Shown here: positions 1-5,799 of the stretch, piece by piece
Layout: every line of letters begins with the position of its first letter
Position numbering within the stretch: position 1 is the first letter of the stretch
NCBI GenBank assembly: GCA_003447545.1
Contig: DLYX01000540.1
Coordinates: 1 to 5,891 of the forward strand
Direction: 5' to 3'
Source of the DNA: Deltaproteobacteria bacterium
GTDB lineage: Bacteria; Desulfobacterota; Binatia; UBA12015
Length of the DNA: 5,891 nucleotides
Made by a program: the position numbers and the translations under genes
The notes under the pieces: model-generated
The model's input: only the letters and a program-made list of their open reading frames with translations
What the model was told of the DNA's origin: nothing
Database searches by the model: none

Positions 1-1514
1 CGCGCCTCGCGGGCGCGCGCGATGCGGATCGATCGCCCCCACGCCCCGATTTGGGCATAGGCCTCCATCAGAAATGCAGTGTTGCCGGTCTCGGCCCGGA
101 CCGCATCGAGTTCCCGTTCCGCAGATTCCGGGAGCCCGAGCTCTGCCAGCAACTGCGCTTTGGCAAGGTGCATCTGCGCGGTGGCGCTGTTCGGCGGACT
201 CGGAGCGCTGGCTGGTTTTATGCCCGAAGTCGTCGTCGAGATTTGCGCGCCTGCGGTATCCAGCCACCAGCTGTAGTAGCCGGTGGGGTCGCTTCGGAGG
301 AGTTGCTGGTCGATTTTTCGCGCGATTCGATCCTTTTTCATGGCCTCCAGCGCGCGTGCTCGCCAATAGACACCAGCGGCATTGCCGCCGAGTTGGTGCC
401 AGGCCTCTGCTGCGCCCGGATAATCGCCGTCGAGATAGAGAACGAACCCCTGGCGCCAGGCCGCGGTTTCGGCAACGCGGCTCGAGGGGTGGTCCGCCAG
501 AATTTCGCGATAGCGCTTTGCTGCCATCGGCATATCGCCCGCTGACTCCGCGATGCGGGCCAGGGCGTGAGTGGCATCGGACCGTTTTCGGTGGTTCGGG
601 AACCTTGCCAGATAGGATCGGTAATCGTCGCGAGCGGCGCGGTCCTCGTCCCGGTTCCAGGCACGCCGTGCTCGCCCATAGAGGGCATCGCCCGCGAGGT
701 CGGCAGGCTTTCCCCGGGCAATCAGGGCGTCGGTGAGCTTTGTGGCGGCAGCGGGATTGCCGGTCGCCCGGTGGGAGGCGGCAGCCAGCGTTTCGGTTTC
801 TGCGCGGAGCCGATCCGGTGTCGATCTCGCGAGGAGCGGCTGCAACGATCGAAGCGCTGCCCGGGGATCCCCGCTCTTGAGTCTCGCTCGGGCCAAAGCG
901 AGCTGGAACGAGGCTTCGTCCGTGCCGAGTTTTTGCGGACCCAGAACGGCCAGTTCCTCGCGCAGTTCACTGGCGCGCTTGCCTTCTTTTCCCCGGAGAC
1001 CCGCCAGCTCCAGCGTCAGGTCCCACGCCGCCGACAGCTGGTTGTTTGCCGCCAGAGCCCGGGCGCGCCCGAGGCGAGCCACGCTCCGTGTGCCGGCTGA
1101 CCCTGTGCGGATGGCCTGATCGAAATCACGCAGCGCCTTTGCCGGTTGTCGGTCGTCCAACACGAGGTTGCCGCGAAGCACCAGAGCATCGCTGACCCAG
1201 ATACTGTCGGGGTGGTCCTGCAAAAGTCTGGCCAGATGCTTTTGCGCCAGCCCCGGTTCGTCCTGCTCGATTTCCATGCGGGCCGAGTAGAAAAGAGCAT
1301 GATCCTGAAGCAGCGGAAGGCTGTCGATACTCGCCTCGAAGGCCTGCCGTGCCTGGATGCGATCGCCGTTGCGTGCGCTCTGATGTGCCTGAGCGAATCT
1401 CTGGCTGGCCGAGGCCTGCGGATCGGTGGGTGCGGCCTCGAGGAGTCTTGGCGCAAGCACCAGCAGAATGGTCAGGGAAATAGCGAGTCTGCCGGGGTTA
1501 CCAATGGACGTCAT
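1..1514 (-). CDS. Slt70-like soluble lytic murein transglycosylase, N-terminal part (runs off left edge)
   Basis: Predicted periplasmic peptidoglycan-cleaving enzyme; only the first 504 codons are in the window and the frame has no stop up to the edge. The start is ATG at 1514-1512. Residues 1-28 look like a signal peptide (hydrophobic AISLTILLVLAP, then LLEAAP), although an Arg inside the c-region is slightly unusual. Residues 40-425 are alanine-rich helical repeats of TPR type, for example QARQAFEASI near 56-65 and AAKRYREILADHPSS near 331-345. The stretch YWRARALEAM (383-392) followed by DPTGYYSWWL (409-418) is typical of the helical U-domain of Slt transglycosylases. A Pro/Ser/Ala-rich linker (431-444) follows, then another helical segment with AYAQIGAWGRSIRIA (485-499). 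The catalytic goose-lysozyme-like domain with its glutamate would lie to the left and is not seen, so enzyme activity is inferred. The gene overlaps the upstream CNNM gene by 4 bases, so the two are probably translated from one mRNA. The alternative is a non-catalytic TPR protein. Confidence 0.75.
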   Translation of the reverse strand, partial: MTSIGNPGRLAISLTILLVLAPRLLEAAPTDPQASASQRFAQAHQSARNGDRIQARQAFEASIDSLPLLQDHALFYSARMEIEQDEPGLAQKHLARLLQDHPDSIWVSDALVLRGNLVLDDRQPAKALRDFDQAIRTGSAGTRSVARLGRARALAANNQLSAAWDLTLELAGLRGKEGKRASELREELAVLGPQKLGTDEASFQLALARARLKSGDPRAALRSLQPLLARSTPDRLRAETETLAAASHRATGNPAAATKLTDALIARGKPADLAGDALYGRARRAWNRDEDRAARDDYRSYLARFPNHRKRSDATHALARIAESAGDMPMAAKRYREILADHPSSRVAETAAWRQGFVLYLDGDYPGAAEAWHQLGGNAAGVYWRARALEAMKKDRIARKIDQQLLRSDPTGYYSWWLDTAGAQISTTTSGIKPASAPSPPNSATAQMHLAKAQLLAELGLPESAERELDAVRAETGNTAFLMEAYAQIGAWGRSIRIARAREA

Positions 1515-2599
1515 ATATTTGTGCTCGCGGCCTCGGCCTCGGTGCGTTGTTCGCGGTGACGGGCCAGCCGGCGATCCCGGAGAGCGGTGGCGAGGCTGCG
1601 CATATCGGCTACCCGATCGCTTTCATCGATAATCTCGACTCCGAGGATCGTCTCCATCAAGTCCTCCAGAGTGACGACCCCGCTGACCCCGCCAAATTCA
1701 TCGACGGCCATGGCCAGATGCTCTTGTTGGGTGAGGAAATGGCGGAGGGCAGCCGAGAGGGAAGCGGTTTCGGGCAGAAAGTGGATCTCGCGGAGAAAGT
1801 CGATCAGCGGGGCTTCCCGGCGGGCGCCGCGTGCCGCGGCGAGAAGGACCTCGCGTTGGAGGAGGTAGCCGATGACACGGTCGCGATTTTCCGCAAACAA
1901 GGGAATGCGGGAGATCGCACTGGTTTCGGGATGATCCAGGAGGTCGCCGAGTGTGGCGGTGGATGGCAGCATGACCGTCACCGTTCGGGGAGTCATCACA
2001 TCGCCGACCTGGACTGAATCGAATTGCAGCACATTGTGGAAGACGGCGCTTTGCTCGGTTTCCAGAGCGCCTTCACGCGTGGCCATGCCGACGAGTGCGG
2101 CGAGCTCTCCTCGCGAGATCGGGTTCTTCCGTGCGGGCGCGATCCACCGGGTGATGATTCGCGTGACGGCCAGTATCGGGGCGAGCAACTTCGTCAGGAT
2201 GCGGAGACTGGATGCGACAAAAGGTACAAACCGGGAGGCGTAGACCGTTCCGAGGGTTTTGGGGATGATTTCCGTAAACAGCAGGACCAGCAATGTCAGA
2301 ATTGCCGAGAATGCGCCGACCCAGGCGCTGCCGAAAACAACGGCCGCCTGTGCGCCTGCCAGAGCCGCACCAATGGTATGCGCGATCGTGTTGAGAATCA
2401 GGATTGCCGAGATCGCGTCATCGAGGCGGTCCTGTTTCAGGCTGAGCAGCAAGGCGGCGCCTTTTTGTCCCGCATTCCGACGCTCCTCGAGTTCGGTGAC
2501 CCGCACGGAGAGAATCGTTGCTTCGAGAATGGAGCATGCGAAGGAAACGGAGAGGGCGGAACCTACGTAGGCCGCCAATAAAGTCGCGTCTAGATTCAA
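1511..2599 (-). CDS. CNNM/DUF21-domain membrane protein with CBS pair (HlyC/CorC-like family)
   Basis: A 362-residue inner-membrane protein of the CNNM family, whose members are linked to Mg2+/divalent cation transport; the substrate here is not shown by sequence. An N-terminal DUF21 domain (about 1-155) has four hydrophobic segments near 8-32, 61-90, 91-108 and 123-147. It carries family motifs: CSILEA (22-27), ILNTIAHTIGAA (68-79) and TEIIPKTLG (109-117). A CBS pair follows. CBS1 starts around VGDVMTPR (198-205), with SRIPLF (230-235); CBS2 holds AVDEFGGVSGVVTLEDL (298-314) and ends at GVEIIDESD (320-328). A short basic, charged tail ends the protein. The C-terminal CorC_HlyC (TerC-associated) domain found in many longer homologues is absent. 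The start is TTG at 2599: no ATG, GTG or other TTG lies between it and the upstream in-frame TAG, and it precedes the first membrane segment, but no clear ribosome binding site is visible. The stop codon overlaps the next gene's ATG. Confidence 0.88.
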   Translation of the reverse strand: MNLDATLLAAYVGSALSVSFACSILEATILSVRVTELEERRNAGQKGAALLLSLKQDRLDDAISAILILNTIAHTIGAALAGAQAAVVFGSAWVGAFSAILTLLVLLFTEIIPKTLGTVYASRFVPFVASSLRILTKLLAPILAVTRIITRWIAPARKNPISRGELAALVGMATREGALETEQSAVFHNVLQFDSVQVGDVMTPRTVTVMLPSTATLGDLLDHPETSAISRIPLFAENRDRVIGYLLQREVLLAAARGARREAPLIDFLREIHFLPETASLSAALRHFLTQQEHLAMAVDEFGGVSGVVTLEDLMETILGVEIIDESDRVADMRSLATALRDRRLARHREQRTEAEAASTNI

Positions 2600-2602
2600 A
2601 AT

Positions 2603-2731
2603 AACCGGTTGCCCGACCGGAACAGGGTCGGAGTCGCTGTTCTTACCTGAGCCGCTTGGATGGGGCTACCGGGCGGCCGTCTTTTCCGCGGGTTTTACCG
2701 AAACAGCCAAAACGGTTGCATTGACCGGTTG
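2603..2731. repeat. Three ACCGGTTG-like elements, candidate operator
   Basis: Three related short elements lie on the plus strand near the start of the CNNM gene: AACCGGTTG at 2603-2611 (its first eight bases form a perfect palindrome), AACGGTTG at 2711-2718, and GACCGGTTG at 2723-2731. The last two lie close together, and the first sits immediately upstream of the CNNM start codon. They could bind a regulator, but such short GC-rich words recur easily by chance in this genome type, so this is a weak call. Confidence 0.25.
2613..2631. repeat. Short inverted repeat in the CNNM 5' leader
   Basis: CCGACC (2613-2618) and GGTCGG (2626-2631) form a 6-bp inverted repeat with a 7-base loop. On the minus-strand transcript it would sit 13-32 bases upstream of the TTG start and could affect ribosome access. 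There is no following U-tract, so it is not a terminator. It is short enough to be chance. Confidence 0.25.
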
Positions 2732-2934
2732 GTGCGTTTAATTACGCCCACCACATCGGTTTTCTCATATGGGGCGGAACCCTCCGTCATCTCGTTGTTT
2801 TACGGCGAGGATGAGGCACTGAATTGGATCAAGGAAAATTTTGTTAAGTTTTGGCGAAACGACTCGGTCGCGGATGGATTTTTGGCATTTTGGTTTAAAA
2901 GTCGAAGAAAACTGCGTTAGCCGTCTCACTGGGG

Positions 2935-2962
2935 GGAACTTCGGGCCCTTTCAGCGTATAAT
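2935..2962 (+). promoter_or_regulatory. Candidate promoter of the DUF3450-ttpC-exbB-exbD operon
   Basis: An exact TATAAT lies at 2957-2962, about 115 bases upstream of the preferred DUF3450 start, and AT-rich tracts lie further upstream. No TTGACA-like -35 lies at 16-18 bp. Instead GGAACTT (2935-2941) is an exact match to the -35 element of RpoE/ECF-type sigma factors, and CGTA (2955-2958) follows the GGAAC core by 15 bases, a reasonable ECF spacing. The site could therefore be a sigma-70 promoter with a poor -35 or an extracytoplasmic-stress promoter. The transcription start would fall near 2968-2972, leaving a leader of about 105 bases. Confidence 0.45.
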
Positions 2963-3066
2963 TCGCTTGAACGACTCGTGAAAACCGGGCAAATCGGAGG
3001 ATAACGCGGCATCAAGGCGTGCGGGCTTTCAACGCCCCGATCTTTGGCGAGTCGCTTCGGAAACAT

Positions 3067-3071
3067 GGAGG
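3067..3071 (+). promoter_or_regulatory. Ribosome binding site that sets the DUF3450 start
   Basis: GGAGG lies 5 bases before the ATG at 3077. It overlaps the ATG at 3065, and the ATG at 3044 has no comparable site, so translation most likely begins at 3077 rather than at either upstream in-frame ATG. Confidence 0.75.
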
Positions 3072-3076
3072 AACGG

Positions 3077-3871
3077 ATGGAATTAACGAAGGCACGCCGA
3101 GCAGGGCGCAATTTCCTGCGGCTAGCCCTGGTCATGGGCTGGATTACCGCTGGCATTTCGCCGGCTTTGGCCGCGACGGTCGATCAGGTCGTCAAGGCTG
3201 AAGTCAAAACGGATGTTGCCGCGTCCGGATCGCAGGCCCGCATCGACAAGATAGTCGAAGAAACCGACGATCTCGCCGCCAAATATCGGCAGACACTGGA
3301 CGAGGTGAAAGCGCTCCGGGTTTATAACGCGCAGGTCGAGACGCTCATTCAGGCCCAAGTCGATGAAATGGCATCGCTGGGCGAGCAGATCAGTGGCGTT
3401 ACCGGCGTTGGCCGTCAGATCATGCCGCTGATGGGCCGTATGATCGAGAGTCTCGATCAGTTCGTGGCCCTCGATATGCCCTTTCTTCCCGAAGAACGTC
3501 GCGAGCGTGTCGAGAACCTTCGCGAGTTGATGTCGCGTGCGGACGTGACCGTATCCGAGAAATTTCGTCTTCTGATGGAAGCCTATCAGATCGAGAACGC
3601 CTATGGCCGCTCGATCGAAGCCTACACCGGTGACCTCGAGCTGGACGGCACCAAGCGCACCGTGGACTTCCTGCAAGTTGGTCGCGTGGCGCTGCTCTAT
3701 CAGACCTCGGATCGCAGCGAGACGGGATTCTGGGATCGCGACGCCAATACCTGGCAGCAACTCGATGATTCCTACCGCACGCCAGTTGCCAATGCGATCA
3801 AGGTCGCGCGCAAGCAGACGGCCCCTGACCTTCTCCAGATTCCGGTACCTGCTGCCGTGGAGGCCCGATAG
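3077..3871 (+). CDS. DUF3450 family periplasmic protein, first gene of TonB2-type operon
   Basis: A 264-residue secreted protein of the DUF3450 family, whose members are found upstream of ttpC-exbB-exbD-tonB clusters; its exact role is not established. The N-terminus is a good signal peptide: MELTKARRAGRN, a hydrophobic stretch (13-28), and cleavage after SPALA (residue 32). Mature residues 35-110 are mainly helical and probably coiled coil (KIVEETDDLAAKYRQTLDEV near 58-77). The family core follows: DMPFLPEERRERVENLRELM (133-152), DVTVSEKFRLLMEAYQIENA (156-175), YGRSIEAYTGDL (176-187), RTVDFLQVGRVALLYQT (194-210), GFWDRDANTW (217-226), and ARKQTAPDLLQIPV (244-257). Length is normal for the family. 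The ATG at 3077 is chosen for its GGAGG site; starts at 3044 or 3065 would add 11 or 4 residues before the signal peptide. The TAG stop shares one base with the GTG start of the next gene, indicating translational coupling. Confidence 0.92.
   Translation: MELTKARRAGRNFLRLALVMGWITAGISPALAATVDQVVKAEVKTDVAASGSQARIDKIVEETDDLAAKYRQTLDEVKALRVYNAQVETLIQAQVDEMASLGEQISGVTGVGRQIMPLMGRMIESLDQFVALDMPFLPEERRERVENLRELMSRADVTVSEKFRLLMEAYQIENAYGRSIEAYTGDLELDGTKRTVDFLQVGRVALLYQTSDRSETGFWDRDANTWQQLDDSYRTPVANAIKVARKQTAPDLLQIPVPAAVEAR
3859..3863 (+). promoter_or_regulatory. Ribosome binding site supporting the GTG start of the TtpC-like gene
   Basis: GGAGG inside the last codons of the DUF3450 gene lies 7 bases before the GTG at 3871. 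It supports GTG over the internal ATG at 3904, which would cut into the signal peptide. Confidence 0.7.
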
Positions 3872-5262
3872 TGAATACTTCCAAGACATTGATCGCCGCA
3901 GCGATGGCTGCGTTCATGGCCCTCGCCGGCACGCCTGACTTTGCGGCAGCGCAAACTGCTGCTGCGGCTCCGCCCAAGGCCGATAATATGCAGCAGTTGC
4001 TGGACCTCGTCCGGCGCGGTGGCCGAGCCGAAAATTCCCAGAACAACAAGCGGGAAGCGGCTTTCCGGGCGGACAAGGCCAACCAGAAAAAGCTTCTGAC
4101 GATCGCGCTTCAGGAAAAGGACCAGGAAGAAATTCGCTCCGAAGAACTCGAGGCTGTTTTCGAGGACAATGAGCTGGAAATTCCGCGTTTGCAGGAGCAA
4201 TTGCGCAATCGCCTCGGCACCCTCGGAGAACTCTTCGGTGTCGTCCGTCAAGTCGCCGGTGACACCCGCGGTTTCGTCGAAACGTCTCTGGTTTCAGCAC
4301 AGATTCCGGGTCGAGCTGAATTCCTCGGAGAGTTCGCGCAGTCCAAGGATCTCCCCGAAGTCGAGGAGCTCGAAAAGCTCTGGTTCGCCTTGCAGCAGGA
4401 GATCATCGAAGGTGGCAAGGTCGTCCGCTTCGAGGCCAAGGTGCAGACACCTGACGGCGAAGAGATCGATACGGAAGTTGTTCGGGTCGGACCGTTTACG
4501 GCGATCGCCGACGGCCAATTCCTGCGCTACGTGCCGGAAACCGGCAAGCTTGCCGTCCTGCCGCGTCAGCCGGGTTCGGCGCATCCGGGCAATGCCGCTG
4601 ATCTGAGCGCGGCCACAGACGGGATCGTTCGGTTCTCGATTGATCCGACGCGCGGTTCGTTACTGGCCTCCTTGGTGCAGACGCCCGACATGGCCGAACG
4701 ACTCGGTCAGGGTGGCGTCGTGGGTTACGCGATCGTCGTCCTCGGCATCTTCGGTGTTGGAATCTCGATCTGGCGCTTTATCTATCTGTTCGGCGTCGGC
4801 TCCAAAATGCGAGCCCAGCAATCCAGCGAGACCCCGGATCCCAGCAACCCGCTGGGGCGTGTCCTGCAGATTTATTCCGAGCATAAGGACGCCGATGTCG
4901 AGACACTCGAACTCAAACTCGATGAGGCTATTCTTCGCGAGGTTCCCAAGCTGGAGTCCGGCAACACGCTGATCAAGACTCTCGGTGCGGTAGCGCCCTT
5001 GATGGGACTGCTCGGAACGGTGACCGGTATGATCAACACCTTCCAGGCGATCACCCTGTTCGGAACCGGCGATCCCAAGTTGATGGCTGGCGGCATTTCG
5101 ACCGCATTGGTCACAACCGTATTGGGACTTTGCGCAGCGATTCCTCTGCTGCTCCTCCACAGTCTTGTGGCGGGTCGCAGCAAGGCGATGGTGCAGGTTC
5201 TCGAGGAACAGAGCGCCGGGCTGGTCGCGGAACGGGCCGAGCAAGAGTCCAAGAAGGTCTGA
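3871..5262 (+). CDS. ttpC: Large MotA/TolQ/ExbB-family proton channel protein, TtpC-like
   Basis: A 463-residue inner-membrane component of an Exb/Ton-type motor, resembling TtpC, which in Vibrio is needed for TonB2-dependent energy transfer. Residues 1-28 form a signal peptide (MNTSKTLIAAAMAAFMALAG, cleavage near FAAAQ). Residues 36-120 are Lys/Glu/Gln-rich and predicted coiled coil. Residues 120-270 form a mixed periplasmic domain that includes GEEIDTEVVRVGPFTAIADG (196-215). The ExbB-like C-terminus has membrane segments near 281-304, 367-390 and 408-433. It carries GLLGTVTGMINTF (379-391) and the TM3 motif GISTALVTTVLGL (408-420) followed by CAAIP. Compared with E. coli ExbB as I recall it, T383 and T416 align with the conserved channel threonines T148 and T181, while T411 replaces the glutamate E176. 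Only three bases separate it from the short exbB downstream, so both should be made together in one complex. The start is GTG, with GGAGG 7 bases upstream. Confidence 0.9.
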   Translation: MNTSKTLIAAAMAAFMALAGTPDFAAAQTAAAAPPKADNMQQLLDLVRRGGRAENSQNNKREAAFRADKANQKKLLTIALQEKDQEEIRSEELEAVFEDNELEIPRLQEQLRNRLGTLGELFGVVRQVAGDTRGFVETSLVSAQIPGRAEFLGEFAQSKDLPEVEELEKLWFALQQEIIEGGKVVRFEAKVQTPDGEEIDTEVVRVGPFTAIADGQFLRYVPETGKLAVLPRQPGSAHPGNAADLSAATDGIVRFSIDPTRGSLLASLVQTPDMAERLGQGGVVGYAIVVLGIFGVGISIWRFIYLFGVGSKMRAQQSSETPDPSNPLGRVLQIYSEHKDADVETLELKLDEAILREVPKLESGNTLIKTLGAVAPLMGLLGTVTGMINTFQAITLFGTGDPKLMAGGISTALVTTVLGLCAAIPLLLLHSLVAGRSKAMVQVLEEQSAGLVAERAEQESKKV

Positions 5263-5265
5263 CCT

Positions 5266-5796
5266 GTGCAGGCGTTTTTCGATATACTTGCGGCCGATCG
5301 AGATTTTCTCCAGACCGGCGGCACGGTGCTCGTCACTATTGTTGTGGTGACCTTCCTGATGTGGGTGCTGCTATTTGAGCGGTTCTGGTACGTCTGGCAG
5401 GGTCATCCGATTCTGGTGAATCGGGTGATCAAGCAATGGGATGACCGGGAGGAAACGACCTCCTGGTATGCCCATCAGGTTCGCCGTTCGCTTGTTTCGC
5501 AGGTTTCTGCGGAACTGAACCGTGGCTTGCCGATGATAGCCAGTCTCGTTGCCCTGTGCCCGCTTTTGGGTCTTTTGGGGACGGTGACGGGGATGATCGA
5601 GGTCTTTGATGTGATGGCCCTGACCGGCAGCGGTAATCCGCGCGCGATGGCCTCGGGCGTGGCGAAGGCAACGATCCCGACCATGGCAGGCATGGTCGCC
5701 GCCCTCTCCGGTCTCATTTTCAGCACGCAATTACAGAACAAAGCAAAGACGGAGACGGAAGCGGTCGCAGATCGCCTGTCTCCCGGTAAGGAGTAG
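5266..5796 (+). CDS. exbB: Short ExbB-type MotA/TolQ/ExbB proton channel protein
   Basis: A 176-residue inner-membrane protein, the short ExbB2-type partner in the motor; with ExbD it should form the proton path. It lacks a signal peptide. A membrane segment at about 18-40 (TGGTVLVTIVVVTFLMWVLL, then FERFWY) is followed by a cytoplasmic loop (41-85). Two further membrane segments lie near 89-112 and 128-153. Family motifs are LVALCPLLGLLGTVTGMIEV (94-113) and GVAKATIPTMAGMVAAL (131-147). T106 and T139 align with the conserved channel threonines, whereas K134 stands where E. coli ExbB has E176. The length matches the short form that accompanies TtpC-like proteins. The start is GTG three bases after the preceding stop, with GAAGG (5253-5257) 8 bases upstream; the next ATG (codon 32) lies inside the first membrane segment and can be excluded. 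Confidence 0.92.
   Translation: MQAFFDILAADRDFLQTGGTVLVTIVVVTFLMWVLLFERFWYVWQGHPILVNRVIKQWDDREETTSWYAHQVRRSLVSQVSAELNRGLPMIASLVALCPLLGLLGTVTGMIEVFDVMALTGSGNPRAMASGVAKATIPTMAGMVAALSGLIFSTQLQNKAKTETEAVADRLSPGKE
5788..5793 (+). promoter_or_regulatory. Ribosome binding site of exbD
   Basis: AAGGAG lies within the last codons of the preceding exbB and 6 bases before the ATG at 5800. This is near-ideal spacing and fixes the start of the truncated exbD. Confidence 0.75.
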
Positions 5797-5799
5797 CCC

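Larger units (their letters stand above)
2600..3076. other. Divergent intergenic region, AT-rich, probably regulatory
   Basis: This is the spacer between the divergent CNNM and DUF3450 genes and must contain the promoters for both units. The middle part (about 2690-2920) is visibly richer in A and T than the genes on either side, with tracts such as AAAATTTTG near 2836-2844 and TTTAAAA near 2894-2900. It contains an 86-codon plus-strand frame (2660-2920) that I do not call a gene: it has no good ribosome binding site, no recognisable family features and a composition unlike its neighbours. Also present are a candidate promoter (2935-2962), repeated ACCGGTTG-like elements (2603-2731) and a short hairpin (2613-2631). 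No convincing promoter for the minus-strand unit was found by eye. No tRNA or riboswitch was recognised. Confidence 0.7.

Noticed and set aside
51..1559. Several plus- and minus-strand frames across the left end (for example 51-545, 74-736, 1016-1456 minus)
   Set aside because: The continuous minus-strand frame from 1514 to the edge gives a coherent Slt-like helical-repeat protein with a signal peptide, and the others are its shadows.
1547..2581. Plus-strand open frames (1547-2017, 2024-2581) opposite the CNNM gene
   Set aside because: They are antisense to a gene with clear DUF21 and CBS motifs. Their translations are low-complexity and unrecognisable.
2716..2744. Possible sigma-70 promoter using TTGCAT with TTTAAT or TAATTA
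   Set aside because: Either the -35 or the -10 match is poor and the spacing for the better -10 (TTTAAT) is only 15 bp. It is weaker than the candidate at 2935-2962.
2660..2920. 86-codon plus-strand frame in the intergenic region
   Set aside because: It has no good ribosome binding site, no recognisable domain or signal peptide, and a composition that follows the AT-rich spacer. It may be re-examined if conserved in relatives.
3044..3076. Upstream ATG at 3044 (or 3065) as the DUF3450 start
   Set aside because: The ATG at 3077 has GGAGG 5 bases upstream and begins directly at a typical signal peptide. The earlier ATGs lack comparable sites.
3122..3889. 255-codon minus-strand open frame opposite the DUF3450 gene
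   Set aside because: It lies fully antisense to a well-recognised DUF3450 gene, and long antisense frames are expected in GC-rich coding DNA. The translation shows no family features.
4660..5336. Long minus-strand frames opposite the ExbB-type genes (4660-5244, 4872-5336)
   Set aside because: They are antisense to conserved transmembrane motifs of ExbB proteins and show no independent coding evidence.
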